NCBI RefSeq assembly: GCF_000349945.1
Contig: NC_020516.1
Coordinates: 2,728,001-2,792,000, forward strand
Length of the DNA stretch: 64,000 nucleotides
Reading direction: 5' to 3'
From: Azoarcus sp. KH32C
GTDB lineage: Bacteria > Pseudomonadota > Gammaproteobacteria > Burkholderiales > Rhodocyclaceae
Made by a program: the position numbers and the translations under genes. The stretch's first letter is position 1, and each line of letters starts with the position of its first letter. Under the pieces are notes generated by a model, which made no database searches, was not told the origin of the DNA, and saw nothing but the letters and a program-made list of their open reading frames with translations. This document shows positions 35,955 to 44,863 of the stretch, piece after piece.

Positions 35955-35987
35955 GCATAACCCGTTGCATCCGCCGATTTCCCCGCC

Positions 35988-36884
35988 ATGTTTCCTGCTG
36001 CTGCCAAACCGGACGGAGTCCTGCCCGGCTTCCGCCTCGGCCTCGGCTATACGCTGACTTACCTGTCGCTGCTGGTGCTGATTCCGCTCGCCGGCATGAT
36101 CCTGACGAGCGGCAAATTGTCGTGGGCCGATTTCTGGTCGATTGCGACCACCGACCGGGCCCTTGCCTCCTACCGCGTCACGTTCGGAGCATCCTTTCTG
36201 GCCGCTGCGATCAATGCCGTGTTCGGTCTGATCGTCGCATGGGTGTTGGTCCGTTATCCCTTCCCGGGGAAGCGTTTCGTCGATGCGCTGGTGGACCTGC
36301 CCTTTGCGTTGCCGACCGCGGTGGCAGGCATCACGCTTGCGACGCTGTATGCCCCGACGGGGTGGGTCGGCCAATATCTTGACCGTTTCGGCGTGAAGGT
36401 CGCCTTTACTCCGCTCGGCATCGTCGTTGCGCTGGTCTTCGTGACCCTGCCATTTGTCGTGCGGACCGTGCAGCCCGTAATCGAGGATATCGAGGCCGAA
36501 GTGGAGGAGGCCGCGGCCTCGCTCGGCGCAACGCGCTTGCAGACCTTCGTCCGCGTCCTGCTGCCGGGGATCTTCCCCGCATGGCTGACCGGATTCACGC
36601 TTGCGTTCTCTCGTGCGATCGGCGAATTTGGCTCGGTGATCTTCATCGCTGGCAACATGCCGCTCATTTCCGAGATCACGCCCTTGCTGATCATTTCCAA
36701 GCTCGAACAGTACGACCTGCCGGGGGCGACGACGCTCGCGGTGGTCATGCTCGTGATTTCGTTCGTAATGCTTCTGCTGATCAATTTCCTGCAATGGTGG
36801 ACGGCGAATCGTCGGCATGCGGCTACCGATGAGCTACCGCCTGAGGCGCTCGCGCCCGGCGCCCGTCTGGAGGCGCAGTTATGA
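35988..36884 (+). CDS. cysT: Sulfate ABC transporter permease CysT
   Basis: This 298-residue inner-membrane permease has six helices and the EAA-type loop EAAASLGATRLQTFVRVLLPGIFP that contacts CysA. YTLTYLSLLVLIPLAGMILT is the first helix and DLPFALPTAVAGITLATLY is typical of CysT. Its stop overlaps the cysW start (ATGA). The ribosome site is weak, which may reflect dependence on read-through from sbp. Confidence 0.96.
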   Translation: MFPAAAKPDGVLPGFRLGLGYTLTYLSLLVLIPLAGMILTSGKLSWADFWSIATTDRALASYRVTFGASFLAAAINAVFGLIVAWVLVRYPFPGKRFVDALVDLPFALPTAVAGITLATLYAPTGWVGQYLDRFGVKVAFTPLGIVVALVFVTLPFVVRTVQPVIEDIEAEVEEAAASLGATRLQTFVRVLLPGIFPAWLTGFTLAFSRAIGEFGSVIFIAGNMPLISEITPLLIISKLEQYDLPGATTLAVVMLVISFVMLLLINFLQWWTANRRHAATDELPPEALAPGARLEAQL

Positions 36885-37777
36885 CCGCCCGTCGCGCCAC
36901 CGTCGAACCGGCCTGGGTGCGCCGGCTGCTCATCGCGATCGCGCTCGCCTTCCTGTTCTTCTTCCTTGTGCTGCCGCTTGCCGCCGTTTTCTGGGAGGCC
37001 TTCGCGCAGGGCGCCGCGGCCTATTGGGATGCGCTGCGCGACAGTGAGGCGCGCTCGGCGATGGCGCTGACGCTGGCCCTTGCCGCGCTTGCCTTGCCGT
37101 TCAACATCGCGTTCGGCGTCGCCGCCGCCTGGGCAATCGCCAAGTTCGAGTTCCGCGGCAAGAGCCTGCTGATCACGCTGATCGACCTGCCGTTCGCCGT
37201 TTCGCCCGTGGTGGCCGGCCTGATGTTCATCATTCTGTTCGGCGCGAACGGTTACTTCGGCGCGTGGCTCGCTGCGCACGAGATCAAGATCATTTTCGCG
37301 GTGCCCGGGATGGCGCTCGCGACGCTCTTCGTCACCTTTCCCTTCGTCGCGCGCGAACTGATCCCGCTGATGCAGGCCCAGGGCCGCGAGGAGGAAGAGG
37401 CTGGCGTGTCGCTGGGGGCGTCGGGGTGGCAGATGTTCTTCCGAGTGACACTGCCCAACATCAAGTGGGGCCTGATGTACGGAGTGATTCTCGCGAACGC
37501 ACGGGCGATGGGCGAGTTCGGCGCCGTCAGCGTGGTCTCCGGCCACGTGCGGGGAGAGACCAATACGCTGCCACTGCACGTGGAGATCCTTTACAACGAA
37601 TACAACCAGATCGGCGCTTTCGCTGCCGCGTCGGTGCTCGCCTTGCTCGGGCTGGTGACACTCGTCGCCAAGACCGTCGTCGAATGGCGCATGCGGCGCG
37701 AGACCGAAGCGCTCAACGCCGATCTGCCTCCTGAACGCATCGATACCCCTGCTGCTGCGGCCACGGAACACTCATGA
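36881..37777 (+). CDS. cysW: Sulfate ABC transporter permease CysW
   Basis: The 298-residue second permease has six helices, DLPFAVSPVVAGLMFIILFG in the helix 3 region and an EAA loop (EEEAGVSLGASGWQMFFRVTLPNIKWG). It pairs with CysT to form the channel. The C-terminus ends in a soluble tail. It has ATGA overlaps at both ends, with cysT before and cysA after. Confidence 0.96.
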   Translation: MTARRATVEPAWVRRLLIAIALAFLFFFLVLPLAAVFWEAFAQGAAAYWDALRDSEARSAMALTLALAALALPFNIAFGVAAAWAIAKFEFRGKSLLITLIDLPFAVSPVVAGLMFIILFGANGYFGAWLAAHEIKIIFAVPGMALATLFVTFPFVARELIPLMQAQGREEEEAGVSLGASGWQMFFRVTLPNIKWGLMYGVILANARAMGEFGAVSVVSGHVRGETNTLPLHVEILYNEYNQIGAFAAASVLALLGLVTLVAKTVVEWRMRRETEALNADLPPERIDTPAAAATEHS

Positions 37778-38850
37778 GCATCGAAATACGCAATATCAAC
37801 AAGCGCTTCGGAAACTTCGTCGCGCTCGACGACATCTCGCTCGACATTCCCACCGGTGAGCTCGTCGCCCTGCTGGGGCCGTCGGGATGCGGCAAGACGA
37901 CGCTGCTGCGGATCATCGCCGGCATGGAAACGCCCGACAGCGGACAGGTGCTGTTCGGCGGCGAGGAGGCGACGCACATGCACGTGCGCGACCGGAACGT
38001 TGGCTTCGTCTTCCAGCACTACGCATTGTTCCGCCACATGTCCGTGTTCGAGAACGTGGCCTTCGGGCTGCGCGTGCGCTCGCGCAAGGAGCGGCCGTCC
38101 GACGAGGAGATCCGCGAGCGCGTGATGGGCCTGCTCAAGCTCGTGCAGCTCGACTGGCTCGCCAATCGCTATCCCTCCCAGCTTTCGGGCGGACAACGGC
38201 AGCGGATCGCGCTGGCCCGGGCGCTGGCGGTCGAGCCCAAGGTGCTGCTGCTCGACGAACCCTTCGGCGCGCTCGACACCAAGGTGCGAAAGGAACTGCG
38301 CCGCTGGTTGCGTCGCCTGCACGACGAGATGCACATCTCCTCTGTGTTCGTGACCCACGATCAGGAAGAAGCGCTGGAAGTGGCCGATCGCGTGGTGGTG
38401 ATGAACCGAGGCCGCATCGAGCAGATCGGCTCGCCCGACGAGGTCTATTCCACGCCGGCTTCGCCCTTCGTCTATCAATTCCTCGGCAACGTGAACGTCT
38501 TCCACAGCCGGCAGCACGGTTGTTGGGCGGAGGTCGAGCGCGAAGAGGAGGGCGCCGGCAGCGCGTCGATCGCGTTCGTGAGACCACACGACATCGATCT
38601 CGAATTGTCACCGCTCCCTGGCGGGATGCAGGCCGTCGTGCGCCACGTGCATCGGATCGGCCCGCTCGTGCGCGTCGAACTCGAACACGAGGCCGAGATC
38701 ATCGAAGTCGAGCTGACGCGGGAGCGGGCGGCGAACCTCGAATTGCCCGCTGGCCGGACGGTCTGGATCAGGCCGCGACAGGGCAAGGTATTCCCGGCCG
38801 AGGCGGTCGGGCAGAGCGCGCCAGTCGGCAGGCAGCCCTTCCTGTTCTGA
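37774..38850 (+). CDS. cysA: Sulfate ABC transporter ATPase CysA
   Basis: The 358-residue energising subunit has Walker A LLGPSGCGKTTLLR, the Q-loop, signature LSGGQRQRIALARAL, Walker B VLLLDEPFGALD and the His switch SVFVTHDQEEALE. A C-terminal TOBE-like regulatory domain follows (FVRPHDIDLELSPLPGG, LVRVELEHEAEIIEVELT). It is the last gene of sbp-cysTWA; its stop directly abuts the stop of the convergent GNAT gene. Confidence 0.96.
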   Translation: MSIEIRNINKRFGNFVALDDISLDIPTGELVALLGPSGCGKTTLLRIIAGMETPDSGQVLFGGEEATHMHVRDRNVGFVFQHYALFRHMSVFENVAFGLRVRSRKERPSDEEIRERVMGLLKLVQLDWLANRYPSQLSGGQRQRIALARALAVEPKVLLLDEPFGALDTKVRKELRRWLRRLHDEMHISSVFVTHDQEEALEVADRVVVMNRGRIEQIGSPDEVYSTPASPFVYQFLGNVNVFHSRQHGCWAEVEREEEGAGSASIAFVRPHDIDLELSPLPGGMQAVVRHVHRIGPLVRVELEHEAEIIEVELTRERAANLELPAGRTVWIRPRQGKVFPAEAVGQSAPVGRQPFLF

Positions 38851-39297
38851 TTAGAATACGAGCCGCATCGGCAGCATGCCGGAGCGGCGGAAGCCGAATT
38901 TGTGATACAGCCCCTGTGCCCGAAGATTGTCGCTGTCGGTCAGTACGGTGACCCGCAGACAGTCGAGCGCGCGGGCCAGTGCGACGGTTTCGGCCATCAG
39001 CAGCGATCCCGCACCGGCACCTCGCCGGCTCGGCAGGATGACGAGGTCTTCGAGCAGGGCAGCCCTTCCACCGAGCGCGGTCGATGGCACGAAGAGCAGG
39101 CTCACGGCGCCGAGGATGTCCCCTTCGTCGTCCTCGAGGACGACGAAGCGTCCCACCTGCGGATCGCGCAGGATCGCGGTGATGCCGGCAGCCTGTCGTG
39201 CGTAATCGGGCGTGAATTCCGCCTCCTGTTCGAACAGCAGCGCCAGCAACCGGCAGATTGCGTCGACGTCTTCTATTCGGGCTTCACGAACCTTCAT
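38851..39297 (-). CDS. GNAT family N-acetyltransferase
   Basis: The 148-residue acetyl-CoA-dependent transferase has an unknown acceptor. The acetyl-CoA loop is in LPSRRGAGAGSLLMAETVALAR (the R/Q-x2-G-x-G/A pattern), preceded by a central beta-strand LLEDLVI; the C-terminal strand is YHKFGFRRSGML. GGGAGG lies eight bases before the ATG. It heads an intergenic gap to the metallophosphoesterase gene on the same strand. Confidence 0.88.
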   Translation of the reverse strand: MKVREARIEDVDAICRLLALLFEQEAEFTPDYARQAAGITAILRDPQVGRFVVLEDDEGDILGAVSLLFVPSTALGGRAALLEDLVILPSRRGAGAGSLLMAETVALARALDCLRVTVLTDSDNLRAQGLYHKFGFRRSGMLPMRLVF

Positions 39298-39319
39298 TGT
39301 CGAGCCTCCCTCGATTCCG

Positions 39320-40057
39320 TCATCGCGCGTAGCCCGTGCTCAGTGCACGTTCCCACTCCGGCCGTCCATTGCGGCCGGCTAGACAAGCCATCGGCTCGAA
39401 ATCATAGGGGACGGCGATCAGTTGCGCCATCCATCTGCCGTCGACTCGTTCAACCACGGCGTAGCGGGCGTCCGGGGAGCCGGTTTCGGCGTAATGCCGG
39501 TACGGCATATCGTCGTCATAGGCCGGCAAGCCGACGCTGCCCGGATTGACGATGAGCTGCCCGGTCGCCGTGCGCACCGTCCTGGGCGTGTGGGTATGCC
39601 CGCACGCCACCAGTCGCGCGGCTTCGGCGCCCAGTCGTTCGGCGATCTCTTTAGCGCTCGCAATGTGCATCCCGCTTGAATCCACCGATTCAAGGAAATA
39701 GTTGCAGTCGCTCGTTGGAGTGCCGTGGCACAGCAAGATGTCGTCCGCGAGCCGGCAAGACGAGGGCAGTGAGCGGAGCCAGGCGAACTCGCGCTCGGTC
39801 AGACAGCCGTGGGCGTAGCGGTCGCCTGCGTCGGGCGATTCCTGCCCCCACTCGAGCACCTGACGATCGTGGTTTCCTGCAAGGCTCAGCCATCCTTCGT
39901 TCATCAGGAACTCGGCGGTTTCACGTGGGAGCAGGGGACCGGAAACGTTGTCTCCGAGGTTGACAATCCGATCGACGCCGCGCCGTCGGACGTCTGCGAC
40001 GACCGCTTCCAGGGCGGGCAGATTGCCGTGAATGTCGGACACGAGGGCGATGCGCAT
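39320..40057 (-). CDS. YfcE/MJ0936-like metallophosphoesterase
   Basis: The 245-residue calcineurin-like phosphodiesterase/phosphatase carries its metal ligands in VSDIHGNLPAL, NLGDNVSGP, AGNHDRQVL, LLCHGTPT and CGHTHTPR, so all five signature blocks are intact. The substrate is unknown. AGGAGG precedes ATG 40057; the ORF upstream to 40132 is not supported. Confidence 0.92.
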   Translation of the reverse strand: MRIALVSDIHGNLPALEAVVADVRRRGVDRIVNLGDNVSGPLLPRETAEFLMNEGWLSLAGNHDRQVLEWGQESPDAGDRYAHGCLTEREFAWLRSLPSSCRLADDILLCHGTPTSDCNYFLESVDSSGMHIASAKEIAERLGAEAARLVACGHTHTPRTVRTATGQLIVNPGSVGLPAYDDDMPYRHYAETGSPDARYAVVERVDGRWMAQLIAVPYDFEPMACLAGRNGRPEWERALSTGYAR

Positions 40058-40092
40058 CGTGGCCTCCTGGTTACGAACAAGGAGCAGCTCGA

Positions 40093-40563
40093 TCAGAGTT
40101 GAGCGACCAGTACCGCGAGCTGATCGGCGCACTGCCCCCAGCCCTCGTGGAATCCCATTTCCTCGTGCTCCTCGCGGTCTTCCTCGCTCCAGTGCTTTAC
40201 CTGGACGTGGTAGCGGGTCTTTCCACCGAGATCCTCGAAAGTCAGGATGACGGTCATGAAAGCCTTATCGGAGGGTTCCCAGGCGCTGGTGTAGGCGTCG
40301 GTGAACACCAGCCTTTCGTTTTCCACGACTTCCAGATAGACGCCGCGGTTCGGAAAGTCCTGCCCCTCGGGACTGCGCATGACGATCAGGCTGGCGCCAC
40401 CCGGCCGCACGTCCGTTTCGACGTGCGACACGGTCCACGGCTTCGGCGCGAACCATTGCTTCAGCAAATCCGGATCGGTCCAGGCCTTGAAGAGTTTAGA
40501 CGGCGGGGCATCGATGACGCGGACGAGTTCGAGCTCGCGCTTGAGGGCGGTCGGAGTGTTCAT
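40093..40563 (-). CDS. SRPBCC / AHSA1-like domain protein
   Basis: The 156-residue START-like hydrophobic-pocket protein belongs to the AHSA1/PF08327 type: ELVRVIDAPPSKLFKAWTDP, LLKQWFAPKPWTV, DVRPGGASLIVMRSPEGQ, and C-terminal EEMGFHEGWGQCADQLAVLV. Ligand unknown; often annotated as polyketide cyclase or activator-like. AGGAGG lies just before the start. It lies upstream of the metallophosphoesterase on the same strand (35-bp gap). Confidence 0.9.
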   Translation of the reverse strand: MNTPTALKRELELVRVIDAPPSKLFKAWTDPDLLKQWFAPKPWTVSHVETDVRPGGASLIVMRSPEGQDFPNRGVYLEVVENERLVFTDAYTSAWEPSDKAFMTVILTFEDLGGKTRYHVQVKHWSEEDREEHEEMGFHEGWGQCADQLAVLVAQL

Positions 40564-40598
40564 CTTGCTAACCTCCTGAAAGACGGCTGGCTATTCGA

Positions 40599-40626
40599 AT
40601 GGCAACCAAGCGGATGGCAACCAAGC
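40599..40626. repeat. Two tandem copies of a 15-bp sequence
   Basis: ATGGCAACCAAGCGG is followed directly by ATGGCAACCAAGC in the 114-bp gap between the ankyrin gene and the SRPBCC gene. It is probably a local slippage duplication. Confidence 0.7.
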
Positions 40627-40677
40627 CTTATTGACCGCGCATTCGCCGTCGCGTTCCGGCCGATACTCCCGGCTTCG

Positions 40678-41460
40678 CTAGCGCTTCACGCCTTTGGCGG
40701 TGATCGCCTCGATTACTCCGGCCGCTTCAGGGTCGGAGGCGTTCTGCGCCAGCGTGAGCGCTGTCTCGCCCTTGCGGGTGATCGCGGTAACGTCGGCACC
40801 ATGTTCGATGAGCAGCCAGGCAACATCCATGACACCGCCCGACAGCGACAGGAGCAAGGGCGTATTGCCCAGGCGGTCGCGCACGTTGACGAACGCGCCG
40901 CGTTGGATCAGCGCCTCGGCGATAGCTCGGTAGCCGCTCGTCGGCTTGCCGCATGCGACGAGAAGCGGCGTGAGCCCGAGCCTGTCCTTGGCGTTGGGGT
41001 CCGCCCCCGCATCGACGAGGATCTTCGCGATCACCGTGTAGCCGTTCTTGAGTGCGAAGAGCAGCGGCGGCGTGCCTTGTTCGTCGGAGAAATGGATGTT
41101 GAATCCGGCACGGACGAAGAGATCGATCACCTCGCGATCGCCCTCGTGCAGTGCCCGGATGAAACTGGTGCGATCGATGATGATGCCGCGATCGTTCAGT
41201 TCGGCGATTGCCTGCTCCTTGCGCTCGGCCTGGCGGAAGGTTTCCAGCTCCCGAAATTCGCGCAGCCGGATGATGTCGTTGAGGACATCTGGCGGGAAGC
41301 CCTGACGCCCACCGCGCTTGTCGATCAGGAGATCGCTGAAGTAATCGTGGATCTCGGGCCTGTCCCACAGTTGCTCGATCTTCGTGAGGATGCGGTCGAA
41401 GCGCTCCTCGAGATGGATCGGATAGTGGTCTCCGAGGCTTTCGAACAGTGGGTGTTTCAT
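40678..41460 (-). CDS. Ankyrin-repeat protein
   Basis: The 260-residue cytoplasmic protein has an N-terminal helical region of about 100 residues (MKHPLFESLGDHYPIHLEERF, LWDRPEIHDYFSDLLIDKRG) and then four to five ankyrin repeats (EGDREVIDLFVRAGFNIHF, GTPPLLFALKNGYTVIAKIL, LGLTPLLVACGKPTSGYRAI, LGNTPLLLSLSGGVMDVAWL, KGETALTLAQNA). It is presumably a protein-protein interaction module. The N-terminal domain recurs in betaproteobacterial homologues but I cannot assign a function. ATG 41460 was chosen because residues upstream of it in frame do not look like protein. Confidence 0.88.
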   Translation of the reverse strand: MKHPLFESLGDHYPIHLEERFDRILTKIEQLWDRPEIHDYFSDLLIDKRGGRQGFPPDVLNDIIRLREFRELETFRQAERKEQAIAELNDRGIIIDRTSFIRALHEGDREVIDLFVRAGFNIHFSDEQGTPPLLFALKNGYTVIAKILVDAGADPNAKDRLGLTPLLVACGKPTSGYRAIAEALIQRGAFVNVRDRLGNTPLLLSLSGGVMDVAWLLIEHGADVTAITRKGETALTLAQNASDPEAAGVIEAITAKGVKR

Positions 41461-41581
41461 AGTGGCAGCACCAATAACCGCTCCAGCTCCTTGAAGCGGA
41501 CAGTCCGGCGGGATGCAATTCAGGATACCACGGCCCTGGTAAGACCTAACCGATATCGGGTACAAGCGCCACCTGTGATCC

Positions 41582-42362
41582 TTACTCCCCGGTGAATTCC
41601 GGTTTGCGCTTTTCCTTGAACGCCCGGATCCCCTCCGCGTAGTCGCGGCTGTCGTAGACGACGCGGCGCAGCCCCTGGATGCGCTCGAAGTCGTGCGGCG
41701 ACATCGAATGTGCGCCGGCGAGGATGCGTAGCTGCTCTTTCATCACCGAGATCGAGAGCGGCGCGTTCCTGGCGATCGTCCGCGCGGTGGCATAGGTGAA
41801 TTTCCTCGAGATCGTCCGCCGCCACGACGTGGTTGATGATGCCCATCCGTTCGAGCCGCATCGCCGGAATCGGTTGGGCCGTAAACAGCATCTCGTTGGC
41901 GATGCGGGCATGCGCCGCGTTGAAAAAGGTCAGCAGACCGCTGACGTTGTAGGGCACGCCGTGGCGGGCTGGCGTGGCGGCGAAGGTCGATTCTGGCGTG
42001 GCGACGATCAGGTCGCAGGCGAACACCGTCTCGCACGCGCCGCCCCAGACGCTGCCTTCGATCATCGCGATCACCGGCGCGGGAAACGCTTCGATCTCGC
42101 GCACGAGTTTGCGCAGCGGGTCCTTCCACCCAAGGGGGTCGCGGCCGCCTTCCGGCAGTTCGGACACGTCATGGCCCGCGGACCAGACGGCGGTCCCGGG
42201 TTGCGCGCGCAGGACCACGCAACGGATCTGCGCTTCGCGACAGGCATCCAGTCCTGCGAGCAATTCGTCGACCAGTGTTTCGGAAAGGCAGTTGCGCTTG
42301 GCCGAATGATCGAGGGTGAGCGTGGCGACCTTGTGGTCGATGGAGCAGATAACGAGCGGCAT
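41582..42362 (-). pseudogene. scpB: Methylmalonyl-CoA decarboxylase (ScpB-like crotonase) with a one-base frameshift
   Basis: The product would be about 259 residues, close to E. coli ScpB/YgfG. Frame 1 (start 42362) runs through SAGHDVSELPEGGRDPL, MIEGSVWGGACE, GVPYN and GIINHVVAADDLEE. The homologous continuation (FTYATARTIARNAPL, MKEQLRILAGAHSMSPHDFE, IQGLRRVVYDSRDYAEG, EKRKPEFTGE) is in the next frame. The break is at the AAA run read from plus-strand 41801-41803; deleting one A restores the whole family alignment. It is either a sequencing indel or a recent inactivation, since no other damage is visible. Expected function: decarboxylation of methylmalonyl-CoA to propionyl-CoA. Confidence 0.9.
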
Positions 42363-42394
42363 GGTGTGCGGCCAGGGCAGGGAAGGGGCGGATT

Positions 42395-44863
42395 CTAATC
42401 GATTGCCTGTTCCGGGTGCATTGCGACCATCCGAGCGAGCTTGCCTGGCCGGCGGTGCGTGCCGAGTTCACTGGCGAGGACTTCGATCTCCTCGGGCGCC
42501 ACCGCCGGCGAGCATAGGAAACCCTGGAACTGGTCGCATCCCGAAACCGCCAGGAACTCGCGCTGCGATTCGGTCTCGACACCCTCCGCGATGACGCCGA
42601 GCTTGAGCGTGCGGCCGATGCTGATGATTGCCGTGGTGATCGCCGTGTCGCTTTCGTCGTTCGGCAGGCCTTGGACGAAGGAGCGGTCGATCTTGAGCTT
42701 GTGGATCGGAAAGCGCTTGAGATAGGTGAGGCTGGAGTAGCCGGTGCCGAAATCGTCGATCGAGAGCCTGACTCCGAGTTCCGCGAGCGCCTGCAGGCGG
42801 AGCAGCGCCTCGTCGGCGTCCTGGATCAGGATCGATTCGGTCAGTTCGAGTTCGAGCTGGCGCGGCGGCAGTCCGCTCCGGCGGAGCACGGTGGACACCG
42901 AGCGGATGAAGTCCGGATTCTGGAACTGCAGCGCCGAGACGTTCACGGCGACGATCAGGTCGATGTCCTTCTTCTGCCATGCGACCGCCTGGTTGACCGC
43001 CTGGTTCAACACCCAGTCGCCGAGGCGGATGATCAAGCCGTTTTCCTCCGCCTGCGGAATGAATCGGCCTGGCGGAACCTCGCCCATCTCGGGGTCGGTC
43101 CAGCGCAGCAGCGCTTCGACGCCGATGACGCTTCCCGTCGCGAGGTTGATCTGCGGCTGGTACTTTAGGCGGAAGCGCTGGTGCTCGAAGGCCTCACGCA
43201 AGGCCTGGTCGAGCTTCATCCGTGCGAGCAGGTTGAGGTTCATCTGACGCTGGTAGAAGCGGAAGCCGGCGCGGCCGCGTTCCTTGGCGTTGTACATCGC
43301 CGTGTCGGCGTTCTTGATCAGGTCGTCTGCGCTCAGCCCATCGCCCGGATAGAGCGCGACGCCGATACTGCAGGTCACGGTCAGCGTCATGTCGTCGAGC
43401 ACGAAGGAGCGCGTCAGCGCCGCGAGGATGCGCCGCGCCGTCGTTTCGGCCCCCCGCTGGTCGACGTCCTGCAGCAACAGCAGGAATTCGTCGCCACCGA
43501 GCCGCGCCGCGGTGTCGCACTGGCGGATGCATTCCTTGATCCGCTTGGCGACCTCGACGAGCACCCGGTCGCCGAAGATGTGGCCGAGCGAGTCGTTGAT
43601 CTGCTTGAAGCGGTCGAGGTCGATGAAGAGTACCGCGAAGTGGCGCTGTTCGCGCGCCGACCAGTTCAGCGCGAACTCGATCCGCTCGTTCAGCTGCACG
43701 CGATTCGGCAATCCGGTGAGCGTGTCCGAATACGCCAGCTCCTCGATGCGCTTCTTGGCAGCGAGCTTGTCGGTCAGGTCCTTGAAGAAGAGCACGTACT
43801 GTGGGGGTTTGCCCTCGTCGTCAAGAGCGCGGACGAAGGAGGCGAGGCCGGGAATGCTCAATCCGTCCTTGCGCCGGTACGTGAGTTCGCCCTCCCAGAA
43901 TCCGTCGCTTTCGACGCGGCGCAGGATCTCGGGCACGAAATTGTCGTCCTCGGGCTTGAACAGCAATGAGTCGGTGCGCTGCCCGATCAGCTCGCCTTCG
44001 TCGCAGCCGCTCGACTCCAGCGACTTCGCATTGGCCGCGACCACGCGTTGTTCGCTGTCGATGATCAGGATCGCGTCGAGGCTCGCCGAGAAAACCTTGG
44101 CGGCGAGCTGGAGGCGCGACTTGTCGGCGAGGCTCTGCGTAATGTCGCGAAACGAGAAGACCCGCCCGACCGGGCGCCCGCGGGCGTACTGCGGCAGCGA
44201 AACGCGTTCGAGGACCTTGCCCGAATGCAGCACGATCACCTCGGTGTCTTCGAGCAAGGGATGGTCGGTCAGCTGGTCCAGCCTGCGAGCATACTGCTCC
44301 GGATCGATGACGGATTGTTCGAGCCAGGCGTAGGTCGCCTCGTCGTCGCGTCTCGTCATCAAGTCCCGCGGGATATCCCACAGTTCGGCGAAGCGATGGT
44401 TGTAGCTGCGGATGCCCCTGGCGAGATCGACGACGAGAATCCCGTCGGCCGTGGACTCGATGGTCGCGCGCAGTTCGGCAACGATCCTTTCAAGTTCGTC
44501 TTCGACGCGGCGCTGTTCGCTGCAGTCATTGATGCCGACGAGGTACACCGCGCGCGCATCTTCGACCGCGACCCGGGTCACCCGGCGGTCGATGTTGAGG
44601 ATCGTTCCGTCGTCGCGTCGCAGGATTGTCTCGGAGTGGATTTCGTGACTGAGCCCGTGTCGGACTTCTTCCCAGAAGAACATGTCTTCCGGGGTTGCGG
44701 CGATCTCCCGAATGGGACGGCCGATCAGGCCAGAGTGCGGGACCCCGAGGAGAGCGCACGCGCTGCCGTTTGCGCAGACGATGCGCAAGTCGCTGCCGTC
44801 GACGACCAGCACGGATTCGAGCAATCCGTCGAGCAAGGGGGCCAACGCGTCGAGGCTGATCAT
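42395..44863 (-). CDS. PAS-GGDEF-EAL c-di-GMP enzyme
   Basis: The 822-residue cytoplasmic protein has three PAS-type sensor domains (beginning near residues 10, 130 and 255, the last with a PAC ending FFKDLTDKLAAKK). A GGDEF domain follows, with ARLGGDEF intact and I-site RQCD five residues before. An EAL domain is last: GVEALLRW, VNVSALQFQNPDF, ELTES, DDFGTGYSSL, KIDRSFV and EGVET are all present. Both cyclase and phosphodiesterase activities are therefore possible. It overlaps the HD-GYP gene by ATGA, so two c-di-GMP enzymes are made from one message. Confidence 0.94.
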   Translation of the reverse strand: MISLDALAPLLDGLLESVLVVDGSDLRIVCANGSACALLGVPHSGLIGRPIREIAATPEDMFFWEEVRHGLSHEIHSETILRRDDGTILNIDRRVTRVAVEDARAVYLVGINDCSEQRRVEDELERIVAELRATIESTADGILVVDLARGIRSYNHRFAELWDIPRDLMTRRDDEATYAWLEQSVIDPEQYARRLDQLTDHPLLEDTEVIVLHSGKVLERVSLPQYARGRPVGRVFSFRDITQSLADKSRLQLAAKVFSASLDAILIIDSEQRVVAANAKSLESSGCDEGELIGQRTDSLLFKPEDDNFVPEILRRVESDGFWEGELTYRRKDGLSIPGLASFVRALDDEGKPPQYVLFFKDLTDKLAAKKRIEELAYSDTLTGLPNRVQLNERIEFALNWSAREQRHFAVLFIDLDRFKQINDSLGHIFGDRVLVEVAKRIKECIRQCDTAARLGGDEFLLLLQDVDQRGAETTARRILAALTRSFVLDDMTLTVTCSIGVALYPGDGLSADDLIKNADTAMYNAKERGRAGFRFYQRQMNLNLLARMKLDQALREAFEHQRFRLKYQPQINLATGSVIGVEALLRWTDPEMGEVPPGRFIPQAEENGLIIRLGDWVLNQAVNQAVAWQKKDIDLIVAVNVSALQFQNPDFIRSVSTVLRRSGLPPRQLELELTESILIQDADEALLRLQALAELGVRLSIDDFGTGYSSLTYLKRFPIHKLKIDRSFVQGLPNDESDTAITTAIISIGRTLKLGVIAEGVETESQREFLAVSGCDQFQGFLCSPAVAPEEIEVLASELGTHRRPGKLARMVAMHPEQAID

